Positions 25,951 to 34,292 of a stretch of DNA of 64,000 nucleotides are shown here, piece by piece. The DNA is taken from the NCBI RefSeq assembly GCF_013408525.1, contig NZ_JACBZM010000001.1, positions 1,426,001 to 1,490,000 on the forward strand, written 5' to 3'. This DNA is from Nocardioides aromaticivorans (GTDB taxonomy: Bacteria > Actinomycetota > Actinomycetes > Propionibacteriales > Nocardioidaceae). The notes under the pieces were generated by a model, which was not told where the DNA came from, searched no databases, and saw nothing but the letters and a program-made list of their open reading frames with translations. A program made the translations under genes and the position numbers. The stretch's first letter is position 1. Each line of letters opens with the position of its first letter.

Positions 25951-27513
25951 ATGCGCCTCCGCTCCCTGGCCGCGACCGCTGCTGCCGGCGTCCTCGCCCT
26001 GACCCTCGCGTCCGCCCCGTCCGCCACCGGGTCGGTCCGCACCGACGGCACCCTCGACGCCGACGGCTTCGCCCTGCCCGGGCTGCCCGCGCTGCCGACC
26101 ATCCCCGGCCTGCCGATCCCGCCGCTGCCGACCGACCTGCTGGTCCCCCGCTTCACCGGCGCCGCCGTCACCGCACAGCCGCTCGACGCGCCGCCGGTGC
26201 CGCAGAACCCCTGGCTGGCCCCGAACGGTCGCAGCAGCATGCACAACGACGCCTACAGCACCGACGCGTACGCCGTGTCGGGGCCGACCGGCCGGGCGCT
26301 GACGATGCGGACGGCGTCGTACGGGATCCGGGAGTGCGCGACGATGGCCTTCGACTCGCACGACCGCATCGTCGGTCTCTGCGGCGGGCTCGAGGGCTTC
26401 ACCATGATGGTGATCGACCCGGTCACGCTGCGCCCGGTCTCCCAGCTGCAGCTCTCGGCGCGCGACCTCGGCAAGGCCGCCAACCCGTTCACCGACCTGT
26501 GCGGCGGCACCTACTTCTTCCTCGACGGCCAGGACCGCGCCTACGCGACGACGACCCGGTCCGCCATCGCCGAGGTGCAGGTCGGCGCCGACGGCGGGCT
26601 CAGCAAGGGGCGCACGTGGCCGCTGACGTCGTACCTCGGCGCCGACGACTGCCTCGTGGCCACGGGCGTCGACTGGTCCGGTCGGGTCTGGTGGTTCAGC
26701 CAGCAGGGCACGGTCGGGACCCTCGACCGCGCGACCGGCGCGGTGAAGGCGCTCGAGCTGCCGGACGGCGAGGGCATCTACAACTCGGTCTCCAGCGACG
26801 AGACCGGCGGCGTCTACTTCGTCTCGACGCACCGGTCCTACCGACTCGACGCGGCCGCCGACGGCACGCCGGAGATCACCTGGGCGATCCCCTACGACCG
26901 CGGCTCGGCGAAGAAGCCGGGCATGCTCTCCCAGGGCTCGGGCACCTCGCCCACCCTCATCGGCGAGCGGTGGATCGCGATCGCCGACAACGCCGACCCG
27001 CAGAGCCACGTCATCGTCTACGACCGCCGACGCGGCGTACCGGACGGCGAGCGGGAGCACTGCTCCGTGCCGGTCCTGCAGGGTGGGGCGAGCACGACCG
27101 AGAACAGCCTCGTGGCAGCGGGCAATTCGCTGATCATCGAGAACAACTACGGGTACGCCGGTGTGCAGTCCACGCTGCTCGGGAAGTCCACGACGCCCGG
27201 CGTCTCGCGGGTGATGATCGACGACGAGGGCTGCCACGTCGCGTGGACCAACCCGACCGTCGCCCCCACGTCGGTGCCGAAGGCGTCGCTGGGCAACGGG
27301 CTCGTCTACGTGTACTCGAAGCCGCCCCGCAAGGACCTCCTCGACGCCTGGTACGTCACCGCGATCGACATCCGGACCGGTGAGACCCGCTGGAGCCGGC
27401 TCACCGGCACCGGCATCCAGTGGAACAACCACTACGCGGCGATCTACCTCGGCCCGGACGGGGCGTTGTACGTCGCCACGATCGTCGGCCTGATCCGCCT
27501 GGCGGACGGCTGA
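25951..27513 (+). CDS. Secreted beta-propeller-like (PQQ/WD-type) protein
   Basis: A 520-aa protein with signal peptide MRLRSLAATAAAGVLALTLASAPSATG at ATG 25951. A Pro/Leu-rich segment (LPGLPALPTIPGLPIPPLP) precedes a large all-beta domain with repeated turns such as FDSHDRIVGLCGG, GVDWSGRVWWFSQ, LDRATGAVKALELPDG, TAIDIRTGETRWSRL and YLGPDGALYVATIVGLIRL, as in PQQ-like beta-propellers. No covalent-catalysis residues are recognised. Its start is 10 bp from a KstR-type box, so it may be an exported or periplasm-like binding or sensor protein used with steroids or lipids (inference). 5' leader of at most a few bases is likely. Confidence 0.78.
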   Translation: MRLRSLAATAAAGVLALTLASAPSATGSVRTDGTLDADGFALPGLPALPTIPGLPIPPLPTDLLVPRFTGAAVTAQPLDAPPVPQNPWLAPNGRSSMHNDAYSTDAYAVSGPTGRALTMRTASYGIRECATMAFDSHDRIVGLCGGLEGFTMMVIDPVTLRPVSQLQLSARDLGKAANPFTDLCGGTYFFLDGQDRAYATTTRSAIAEVQVGADGGLSKGRTWPLTSYLGADDCLVATGVDWSGRVWWFSQQGTVGTLDRATGAVKALELPDGEGIYNSVSSDETGGVYFVSTHRSYRLDAAADGTPEITWAIPYDRGSAKKPGMLSQGSGTSPTLIGERWIAIADNADPQSHVIVYDRRRGVPDGEREHCSVPVLQGGASTTENSLVAAGNSLIIENNYGYAGVQSTLLGKSTTPGVSRVMIDDEGCHVAWTNPTVAPTSVPKASLGNGLVYVYSKPPRKDLLDAWYVTAIDIRTGETRWSRLTGTGIQWNNHYAAIYLGPDGALYVATIVGLIRLADG

Positions 27514-27562
27514 GTCCCCTTCGACCGTTCAGGCCGGCGCGCGACCTGCCGATCTGGCGGGC

Positions 27563-28528
27563 ATGTCCGAGGCCGTGGAGGGTGCCCTGTCGGCGGAGCC
27601 CGTGCTCCCCGCGACGGGGGCGGACGCCTTCGCGGCGTCGGCACGCAGCGTGGTCGAGTACCTGAGCCGTCGTACGCCGCTCGCCGACTGGTCGGTCTCC
27701 CGCGTCGCCGGCGGCGAGCAGGTGCACGTGCACGTCCACCACGACGCACTCATCGCCACGGGCGACCGGGTGCCGTGGGACGACACCTTCTGCCGCCAGA
27801 TGACCGACGGCGCCGCCCACGTCGTGCACGACGCGGTCCGCGACCCCGACTACGCCTGGCTCCCCGACGCCGGTCCCATCCGGGCCTATGTCGGCTTCCC
27901 GATCACCGACGACGGCGACCTGTTCGGGATCCTCTGCGGGGTCGGCAGCTCACCGCTCGCCGACCTCCCGCCGTTCGACGCCGACCTCGTCGAGCTGCTC
28001 AGCTCGTTGCTCTCCTCGCAGGTGGGCATCGCGCGGGCGGCCGACCGCGAGCGCCGCCGGGCGACGATCGCGGTCGCGCTCGCCGCGACCGACGAGCTCA
28101 CCGGACTCGTCAACCGGCGCGGCTGGGACACCCTGGTCGCCGACGCCCAGCAGCGGATCGAAGCGTTCGGCGACCCGGTCGCCGTGGCGGTGGTCGACGT
28201 CGACGGGCTCAAGACGACCAACGACACCTTCGGCCACGCCGCGGGCGACGACCTGCTCCGGCGGACCGCCGCGGCCCTGCTGGCCGCCGGGACCGACCAG
28301 GACCGGGTCGCCCGCTACGGCGGCGACGAGTTCACGGTCCTCACCAACAACGTGGCGGTCGCCGACCTGGCCGACCACTACGCCCGCTTCGAGCGGTCCC
28401 TCGCCGAGCACGACGTGCAGGCCTCGCTCGGCCACGCCTGGACCGGGCCGGGCGACCGCACGGTCCTCGAGGCGTTCCGCCTCGCCGATGCCTCGATGTA
28501 CGACGCCAAGCGGTCCCGGCGTCGCTGA
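27563..28528 (+). CDS. GAF-GGDEF diguanylate cyclase
   Basis: A 321-aa cytosolic signalling protein. The GAF domain (~25-160) includes WDDTFCRQMTDGAAHVVHDAVRDPDYAW and IRAYVGFPITDDGDLFGILCGV. The GGDEF domain (~175-321) has DELTGLVNRRGWD, the metal-binding VVDVDGLKTTND, GHAAGDDLLRR, the intact active site RYGGDEF and ADASMYDAKRSRRR at the C-terminus. All residues for making c-di-GMP from two GTP are present. No RxxD inhibitory site is seen immediately before the GGDEF. The GAF part presumably senses a small ligand. It is convergent with the kinase gene. Confidence 0.92.
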   Translation: MSEAVEGALSAEPVLPATGADAFAASARSVVEYLSRRTPLADWSVSRVAGGEQVHVHVHHDALIATGDRVPWDDTFCRQMTDGAAHVVHDAVRDPDYAWLPDAGPIRAYVGFPITDDGDLFGILCGVGSSPLADLPPFDADLVELLSSLLSSQVGIARAADRERRRATIAVALAATDELTGLVNRRGWDTLVADAQQRIEAFGDPVAVAVVDVDGLKTTNDTFGHAAGDDLLRRTAAALLAAGTDQDRVARYGGDEFTVLTNNVAVADLADHYARFERSLAEHDVQASLGHAWTGPGDRTVLEAFRLADASMYDAKRSRRR

Positions 28529-28544
28529 CGCCGCGGGCGTCGGG

Positions 28545-29507
28545 TCACCACAGGCAGCCGGAGGCGGCCTCGAGGGCGTCGTCGACGACGGCCGGGTCGG
28601 GCCGCGCCCCCCGCTCGACCGCGGCCAGGGCCGTGGCGCCGTGCTCGTCGACCAGCGCGCGGGCCGCGCACGCGGCGCTCCGCGCATCCAGACCCGCCTC
28701 GTCCTCCAGCACGTGCGCGATCCGCGCGACTGCGTCGCGGCCTTGCTCCTCGGGCCGGTCCCGGGCAGCCACTGCTGCCACCACTGCCACCGTCGCCACC
28801 GTCGCGCCGGTGGCGAGGGCGAGCGCCGCGGCCGCCACCGGCCACCCGCGCCGCCGGTCGCGGGCCGGCCGCCGCAGCAGGTCGCGGACCTCGGCCGCGG
28901 AGCGGGCGTCCCGCAGCGCTCGTGCGACCGGTCCCGCGGCAGCCTCGCCCAGGCAGGCCTCGAGCAGGCGGCGGAGCCCGGCGAGGTCGCCGCGGACCCC
29001 CGCTCCTCCCGCGGGTGCCGCGATCCCGAAGTCCGCCAGGTAGGCGACGGTGTCGGTGCCCCGGTGGCGCAGCAGCACGTTCGACGGCTTGATGTCGCGG
29101 TGCACGAGGCCGACGCGGTGCGCCTCGGCGAGGCCGTCGGCGACCTGCGCGACGATCGCCGCGGCCTGGCCCGGCGGCAGCGGGCCGTGCCGGAGCAGGT
29201 ACCGGCCGAGGTCGCCGTCGGGCACCAGCTGGGTCGCGATGAAGAGCTGCCCGTCGAGCTCGCCGTGCGCGAAGACCTGCACGACGTGCGGCGAGTCCAG
29301 CGACGCCTGGGCCCGGGCCTCGCGGACGAAGCGGGTGCGGAACTCCGGGTCGCCGGCGAGTCCGGGCACGATCACCTTGAGCGCGACGTGGCGGTCGAGG
29401 GCGGTGTCGAGGGCGTCGTACACGGTGCCCATGCCGCCCTGCCCGAGCCGCCGCACGATCCGGTACGGGCCGAGCTGGTCAGGTGGTCCGAGTCGCGCGG
29501 GCGGCAC
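28545..29507 (-). CDS. Compact membrane Ser/Thr protein kinase, C-lobe shortened
   Basis: A 320-aa protein from GTG 29507. The Hanks kinase N-lobe and catalytic loop are present: GQGGMGTVYDA (Gly loop), HVALKVI (Lys), HRDIKPSNVLL (catalytic Asp) and LADFG (DFG). After DFGIAAPAGGAGVRGDLAGL the usual activation segment, APE motif and most C-lobe helices are missing; a short helical stretch (LLEACLGEAAAGPVARALRDARSAAEVRDLL) leads to one transmembrane helix (WPVAAAALALATGATVATVAVVAAVAA) and a small external domain with two Cys. It may be a reduced-activity kinase or pseudokinase. Transcribed downstream of a structured region. Confidence 0.8.
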   Translation of the reverse strand: MPPARLGPPDQLGPYRIVRRLGQGGMGTVYDALDTALDRHVALKVIVPGLAGDPEFRTRFVREARAQASLDSPHVVQVFAHGELDGQLFIATQLVPDGDLGRYLLRHGPLPPGQAAAIVAQVADGLAEAHRVGLVHRDIKPSNVLLRHRGTDTVAYLADFGIAAPAGGAGVRGDLAGLRRLLEACLGEAAAGPVARALRDARSAAEVRDLLRRPARDRRRGWPVAAAALALATGATVATVAVVAAVAARDRPEEQGRDAVARIAHVLEDEAGLDARSAACAARALVDEHGATALAAVERGARPDPAVVDDALEAASGCLW

Positions 29508-29563
29508 CGGTCCGTTCTACCCGCTCCCGACATCTGGTGCGTCCGCCCATCCCCAGCCCCTCC

Positions 29564-29697
29564 GCCGACTTGTCACATCGAGCCGCCGACTTGCCACTTT
29601 GGCGGGTCGAGCTGCCACTTCCGTCCGGCGCCGACGAGGAAAGTGGCAACTCACTCGGTGAATGTGGCAAGTCGGCGCGACAAAGTGGCAAGTCGGC
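29564..29697. repeat. Array of a 15-16-nt word in direct and inverted copies
   Basis: Forward copies of GCCGACTTGCCACTTT or close variants start at 29564, 29585 and 29606. Inverted copies start at about 29640, 29662 and 29682. The pair 29585-29600 / 29682-29697 is an exact inverted repeat of 16 nt. The array lies between the kinase start and the E2 stop (29719), and can fold as a long branched hairpin. Confidence 0.85.
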
Positions 29698-29718
29698 GGT
29701 CGGAACGCCCAGGCCGGG

Positions 29719-31068
29719 TCAGAAGAGGAGGGCGGTGCCGGGGTCGCTGATGATGCCGGCGACGTCGGCGAGGAACTGGGTGCCGGTGGCGCCGTCGACG
29801 TGGCGGTGGTCGAAGGACAGCGACAGCGTCATCACCTGGCGGGGGACGACCTGGTCGCCGACCACCCACGGCTGCGGCTTGATCGCGCCGAGGCAGAGGA
29901 TGGCGGACTCGCCGGGGTTGATGATCGGCGTACCGCCGTCGACGCCGAAGACGCCGATGTTGCTGATCGTGAAGGACCCGCCGGCGAGGTCGGCCGGCTG
30001 GGTGCGTCCCTCGCGGGCCGTCGACGTGAGGTCCTCGAGGGCCCGGGCCAGCTCGACGAGCGAGAGGGCGTCGGCGTCCTTGACGTTCGGGACGACCAGG
30101 CCGCGCGGCGTGGCGGCGGCGATGCCGAGGTTGACGTAGCGCTTGACCACGACCTCCTGCGCTGCCTCGTCCCAGGTCGAGTTCACCAGCGGTGTACGAC
30201 GAAGGGCGAGCAGGCACGCGCGGGCGGCCACGAGCAGCGGGCTGACCTTCACCTCCGCGAACTCGCGGCGCTCCCGCAGCCGGTCGACCAGCTCCACGGT
30301 GGCCGTGGCGTCGATGGTGACCCAGGTCGTCGCGTGGGGCGCGGAGAAGGCGGAGGAGACCATCGCCGCGGCCATCTGCTTGCGCACGCCCTTGACCGGC
30401 TCGCGGGTCTCGCGCGCACCGGCCGCTGCGGTGCTGGTCGCGGATCGGCCGGCGGCAGCGAGCACGTCGTCCTTGCTGACGGTTCCCCCGGGGCCGGTCG
30501 CGGGGACAGCGGTCAGGTCGACGCCGAGGTCGCGGGCGAGCCGGCGGACCAGGGGCTTGGCGAGGGCGCGGACGGCACCGGGGTCTCGTGACGGTCGCTG
30601 CGCGACCTCCTCGACCACCGGGGCGTCGACCACCGGGGCGGCGACCACCGGGGGCTCCACGACCGGGGCCGCAGGCACCGCGTCGCCCTTGCGCGCCCGG
30701 CGCCGGAGCGTGCGCTGCTTCGGCCCGTAGCCGACGAGCGTGGCCTGGCCGGCGGGCGGGACGTTGGTGTCGATGACCTCCGGACCGCGGGCGGGAGCGG
30801 GCGCGGGGGCGGCGGCGCCCTCCTCGCCGATCCGGATGATCGGCGTACCGACCTGGACGGTCTCGCCCTCGGCCGCCAGCAGCGCGAGCACGGTGCCGGC
30901 GAAGGGCGAGGGCAACTCGACGACGGACTTGGCGGTCTCGATCTCGACGATGACGTCGTTGACGGCGACGACGTCGCCCTCCTTGACCCGCCACGCCACG
31001 ATCTCGGCCTCGGTGAGGCCCTCACCGACGTCGGGGAGCTTGTACTCGCCGGCAGTCTGGGTGCTCAT
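29719..31068 (-). CDS. bkdC: Dihydrolipoamide acyltransferase (E2) of 2-oxoacid dehydrogenase complex
   Basis: A 449-aa E2 from ATG 31068 (RBS GGAGGA). Domains: lipoyl domain ~1-85 with VEIETAKSVVELPSP (lipoylated Lys), a linker ~86-165, the peripheral-subunit-binding domain (~170-205, VRRLARDLGVDLTAVPATGPGGTVSKDDVL) and the catalytic acyltransferase domain ~220-449 ending with SLSFDHRHVDGATGTQF (catalytic His). It transfers the acyl group formed by E1 to CoA. It is the third gene of an E1alpha-E1beta-E2 operon. A 40-bp dispersed repeat is inserted in frame in the linker, giving VVEEVAQRPSRDP at residues ~150-163. Branched-chain 2-oxoacids are the likely substrates; E3 is not encoded here. 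Confidence 0.92.
   Translation of the reverse strand: MSTQTAGEYKLPDVGEGLTEAEIVAWRVKEGDVVAVNDVIVEIETAKSVVELPSPFAGTVLALLAAEGETVQVGTPIIRIGEEGAAAPAPAPARGPEVIDTNVPPAGQATLVGYGPKQRTLRRRARKGDAVPAAPVVEPPVVAAPVVDAPVVEEVAQRPSRDPGAVRALAKPLVRRLARDLGVDLTAVPATGPGGTVSKDDVLAAAGRSATSTAAAGARETREPVKGVRKQMAAAMVSSAFSAPHATTWVTIDATATVELVDRLRERREFAEVKVSPLLVAARACLLALRRTPLVNSTWDEAAQEVVVKRYVNLGIAAATPRGLVVPNVKDADALSLVELARALEDLTSTAREGRTQPADLAGGSFTISNIGVFGVDGGTPIINPGESAILCLGAIKPQPWVVGDQVVPRQVMTLSLSFDHRHVDGATGTQFLADVAGIISDPGTALLF
30582..30621 (+). repeat. 40-bp dispersed repeat, copy A (inside E2 gene)
   Basis: Starts GGTCTCGTGACGGTC and ends CTCCTCGACCACCGG. The element includes the hairpin GGTCGC-TGC-GCGACC shape and near-inverted ends (GGTC..TCGA / TCGACC). 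It is embedded in frame in the E2 linker. Confidence 0.9.
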
Positions 31069-31079
31069 CGCGGTCCTCC

Positions 31080-32057
31080 TCAGTAGCCGAACGTGCGGTC
31101 GACGGCGTCGAGCACCCGGTCGAGGTCGGGCAGGAACATGTCCTCGATCCTCGCGGCGGGGTACGGCGTGTCGTAGCCACCCACGCGCAGCACGGGCGCC
31201 TCGAGCGAGTGGAAGCACTCCTCGGTGACCCGGGCGGCGACCTCGGCGCCCAGGCCGAGGGTCACGTGCGCCTCGTGGACGACGACGAGCCGGCCGGTGC
31301 GGCGTACGGACTCGTACACCGGCGCGAGGTCGAGCGGCGAGAGCGTGCGCAGGTCGATGACCTCGACCGAGCGGCCCTCCTCGCCCGCGACGGTCGCGAC
31401 GTCGAGGCAGGTCGACACGGTCGGGCCGTAGCCGACGAGCGTGACGTCGGTGCCAGGACGGACCACGCGCGACTCCCACAGCGGTGCGGCGGGCGCGCTC
31501 TCGTCGACGTCGGCCTTCGCCGAGTGGTAGAGCCGCTTGGGCTCCAGGAAGATCACCGGGTCGTCGCACGCGATGGCCTGCTGGATCATCGTGTAGGCGT
31601 CGGCGGGGTTGGAGCAGGTCACGACCTTGAGGCCCGGCGTGTGGACGAACTGGGCCTCCGGCGACTCGCTGTGGTGCTCGACCGCGCCGATGCCGCCGCC
31701 GTAGGGCACCCGGATCACCATCGGCACCTTCACCCGGCCCTGGCTGCGGAAGTGGAAGCGCGCCACCTGGCACACGATCTGGTCGTAGGCGGGGTAGACG
31801 AAGCCGTCGAACTGGATCTCCACCACCGGCCGGTAGCCGCGCAGCGCGAGTCCGACGGCCGTGCCGACGATGCCCGACTCGGCGAGCGGGGTGTCGATGA
31901 CCCGGTCGTCGCCGAAGTCCTTCTGCAGCCCGTCGGTGATCCGGAAGACGCCGCCGAGGGTGCCGACGTCCTCGCCCATCACGAGCACCTTGTCGTCGCC
32001 CTCGAGGGCCTTGCGCAGGCCGGCGTTGAGCGCCTTGGCCACGGTCATCGTCACCAT
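31080..32057 (-). CDS. bkdB: 2-oxoacid dehydrogenase E1 beta subunit
   Basis: A 325-aa transketolase-like subunit. Family features: TVAKALNAGLRKALEGDDKVLVMGEDVGTLGGVFRIT at the N-terminus, TPLAESGIVGTAVGLALRGYRPVVEIQFDGFVYPAYDQI, and the C-terminal RRTGRLVVVHEAHVTLGLGAEVAARV. With E1alpha it decarboxylates 2-oxoacids using thiamine diphosphate and acylates the lipoyl group of E2. Its ATG follows the E1alpha stop by one base, and an ATG three codons inside is an alternative start. The gene is 11 bp upstream of E2. Operon order and sequence favour the branched-chain complex over pyruvate dehydrogenase. Confidence 0.92.
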   Translation of the reverse strand: MVTMTVAKALNAGLRKALEGDDKVLVMGEDVGTLGGVFRITDGLQKDFGDDRVIDTPLAESGIVGTAVGLALRGYRPVVEIQFDGFVYPAYDQIVCQVARFHFRSQGRVKVPMVIRVPYGGGIGAVEHHSESPEAQFVHTPGLKVVTCSNPADAYTMIQQAIACDDPVIFLEPKRLYHSAKADVDESAPAAPLWESRVVRPGTDVTLVGYGPTVSTCLDVATVAGEEGRSVEVIDLRTLSPLDLAPVYESVRRTGRLVVVHEAHVTLGLGAEVAARVTEECFHSLEAPVLRVGGYDTPYPAARIEDMFLPDLDRVLDAVDRTFGY

Positions 32058-32058
32058 C

Positions 32059-33186
32059 TCAGAGCACCTCCGCGAAGGACGCGACGTGGGCGTCGTACGC
32101 CGCCTGCTGCGCCGCGAGGTCGGGGGTCGTCTCGACGTGGACCAGGTCGAAGATGTCGCGAGCCACCGGCTCCGGCAGCTCGTGGCAGACGCGGCGCATC
32201 CGTACGCCGAGCTCGTCGGCCTCGTCCGCGATCCCCGCGACGTAGGCGTCGTCGGCCAGGCCCTCGGCCCGCAGGTACGCCTCGAGGCGCGCGATCGGGT
32301 CCTTGGCCTTCCACTGGTCGACGTCGGCGCTGCGCCGGTAGCGGGTGGGGTCGTCGGTGGTCGTGTGCGCGCCCATCCGGTAGGTGTACGCCTCGACGAA
32401 GGTCGGTCCCTGGCCGTCGCGGGCCCGCTGCAGCGCCGCCTGCACGACGGCGTGGGTGGCGAGGACGTCGTTGCCGTCGACGCGGACCCCGGGGAAGCCG
32501 AAGCCGTGCGCCCGCCGGTAGAGCGGGATCCGGGACTGCCGCTCCAACGGCTCCGAGATCGCCCACTGGTTGTTCTGGCAGAAGAACACCACCGGCGCGT
32601 TGTACGACGCCGCGAACACCAGCGACTCGTTGACGTCGCCCTGCGAGGTCGCCCCGTCGCCGAAGCAGGCCATCACGGCGGTGTCGCGCTCGGGGTCGCC
32701 GGTGCCGACGGCGCCGTCGCGCTGGACACCCATCGCGTAGCCGGTCGCGTGCAGCGAGTGCGCCCCGACCACGATCGAGTAGAGCGCGAAGTTGTGGTCC
32801 TTCGGGTCCCAGCCACCCTGGTCGGTGCCGCGGAACAGGCCGAGCAGGCGGACCGGGTCGATGCCGCGGCACCAGGCGACGCCGTGCTCGCGGTAGGTCG
32901 GGAAGGCGAAGTCCTGCGGGCGCATCGCACGCCCCGCACCGATCTGGGCGGCCTCCTGGCCGAGGAGCTGCGGCCACAGGCCGAGCTCGCCGTGGCGCTG
33001 CAGGGCGGTGGCCTCGATGTCGAGGCGGCGGACCAGCACCATGTCGCGGTAGAAGCCGCGCAGCTGGTCGGCGGAGAAGTCGAGGTCGAAGACCGGATGG
33101 TGGACCCGCTCGCCCTCCGGCGTCAGCAGCTGGACCAGCTCGGGCTCGTCTTCATCGGGAGCAGGTCCGAAGACGGGGTCGGTCAT
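32059..33186 (-). CDS. bkdA: 2-oxoacid dehydrogenase E1 alpha subunit (thiamine diphosphate-binding)
   Basis: A 375-aa subunit from ATG 33186 with AGGAG 8 nt upstream; the open frame extends further but without protein-like sequence. The ThDP motif is complete: GDGATSQGDVNESLVFAASYNAPVVFFCQNN (GDG...NN). YTYRMGAHTTTDDPTRYR is the phosphorylation-loop region of branched-chain E1alpha. It is the first gene of the bkd-type operon. The upstream 172-bp region contains the CTGTGG-N6-CCACAG inverted repeat at 33277-33294, a possible operator for an Lrp- or TetR-type regulator. Confidence 0.92.
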   Translation of the reverse strand: MTDPVFGPAPDEDEPELVQLLTPEGERVHHPVFDLDFSADQLRGFYRDMVLVRRLDIEATALQRHGELGLWPQLLGQEAAQIGAGRAMRPQDFAFPTYREHGVAWCRGIDPVRLLGLFRGTDQGGWDPKDHNFALYSIVVGAHSLHATGYAMGVQRDGAVGTGDPERDTAVMACFGDGATSQGDVNESLVFAASYNAPVVFFCQNNQWAISEPLERQSRIPLYRRAHGFGFPGVRVDGNDVLATHAVVQAALQRARDGQGPTFVEAYTYRMGAHTTTDDPTRYRRSADVDQWKAKDPIARLEAYLRAEGLADDAYVAGIADEADELGVRMRRVCHELPEPVARDIFDLVHVETTPDLAAQQAAYDAHVASFAEVL

Positions 33187-33276
33187 TGCACCACTCCTGG
33201 GGGCCGTCGCCGTCGGGGTCACCGGGGCGGGGTGGGGGTACTTCGGCGGCCCGACTCTAGCCACAAGGGTGGGTGG

Positions 33277-33294
33277 CTGTGGGCCGGACCACAG
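33277..33294. promoter_or_regulatory. Inverted repeat upstream of the bkd operon
   Basis: CTGTGG-N6-CCACAG, about 91 bp upstream of the E1alpha start. It is a candidate operator; no regulator gene is adjacent. Confidence 0.35.
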
Positions 33295-33358
33295 ATTCAC
33301 CTTCCACGATACTCGCGGCCCCGCCCGAGCGGTCGTCATCTACTGGCGGGTAGCCCCG

Positions 33359-34279
33359 TCAGGCGTACTCGCGCGACGGCTCGTGGCCGCCGTCGTACCC
33401 CTCGTGGCCGTCGTAGCCGTCGTAGCGGTCGTCGCGGCGACGGCGCGGCCACAGCGAGCCGGCGACCAGCACGAGGCCGACCGGGGCGGCGAGCAGGAAG
33501 GTCCTCGCGTACGGCGTCAGGGAGCCCAGCACCGCGTCGAGCATGATCCGCACCATCGCCTGGCTGCCGACGTCGGCGCGGTCGACGGCGAGGTCGGTCA
33601 GGGGCTCCACCGCCAGCATCACGAGCCCGGCGCCGAGCGCGCCGCCGAGCAGCGCGAAGCCGGCCGTCCGGGCGCGCCCCCGCCACCCGGTGGCGACGAG
33701 CACCGCGAGGCCGACGAGGGCCGCCCACGCGAAGGGCAGCCAGCCGGCGGCGCTGTGCGTGGTCCGGTAGGCCGGTCCGCCCTCCGCCACCTTCGCCCGC
33801 TCGACGACGGGCACCTGCAACGGGACCGTGGGCAGCAACCCGACCGGGATGCCCCGGTCCTCGAGCACCAGCAGCACCTGCGCGACCACCGGGCCGGCGT
33901 CGACGGTCAGCGAGCCGCTCGTGTCGGCATCCGGGTCCTCCAGCAGGTCGATCACCTGGCCGTGGAGGTCGCGGTTGGCGTCGCGCCAGATCTTCGGGAA
34001 CTCCCTGCTCTCGACGACCTCGTTCGCCGCCGCCTGCGCCCAGGTGTCGACGGCGCCGGGCAGCCCCACCGGCACGTGCTGCTGCAGGGCGGCGACGGCC
34101 GCCGCCGCGGCGGCGTCGGCCATCACCCGGCGCACGGCAGGGTCGTCGGCGAGCGGGGCCACCGTGTCGAGGTACTCCTGGCGGTCGTCGACGCGTTCGG
34201 TGACCCAGGTGGTGGCGATCGCCAGCGGCGCGACGAGCGTCGCGAGGACGACGAGGAGGAAGGCGGCGAAGGACCTCAC
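33359..34279 (-). CDS. Membrane protein with Tyr/Asp-rich C-terminal tail, hypothetical
   Basis: A 306-aa protein from GTG 34279. It has an N-terminal transmembrane segment (FAAFLLVVLATLVAPLAIATTWV), a ~150-residue external domain (DDPAVRRVMADAAAAAAVAALQQHVP...), then three membrane segments (PFAWAALVGLAVLVATGW, AGFALLGGALGAGLVMLAV, FLLAAPVGLVLVAGSLW). The cytosolic tail RRRRDDRYDGYDGHEGYDGGHEPSREYA has six or so Tyr/Gly/Asp repeats. The layout matches actinobacterial membrane proteins of unknown role. It lies 13 bp downstream of the DUF2510 gene and may be cotranscribed. Confidence 0.72.
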   Translation of the reverse strand: MRSFAAFLLVVLATLVAPLAIATTWVTERVDDRQEYLDTVAPLADDPAVRRVMADAAAAAAVAALQQHVPVGLPGAVDTWAQAAANEVVESREFPKIWRDANRDLHGQVIDLLEDPDADTSGSLTVDAGPVVAQVLLVLEDRGIPVGLLPTVPLQVPVVERAKVAEGGPAYRTTHSAAGWLPFAWAALVGLAVLVATGWRGRARTAGFALLGGALGAGLVMLAVEPLTDLAVDRADVGSQAMVRIMLDAVLGSLTPYARTFLLAAPVGLVLVAGSLWPRRRRDDRYDGYDGHEGYDGGHEPSREYA

Positions 34280-34292
34280 GGCGCCGGGTGCG

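Noticed and set aside
29500..29516. KstR-like site upstream of the kinase gene
   Set aside because: GTAGAACGGACC has only one half-site (AAC) and lacks the GTT partner at the right distance.
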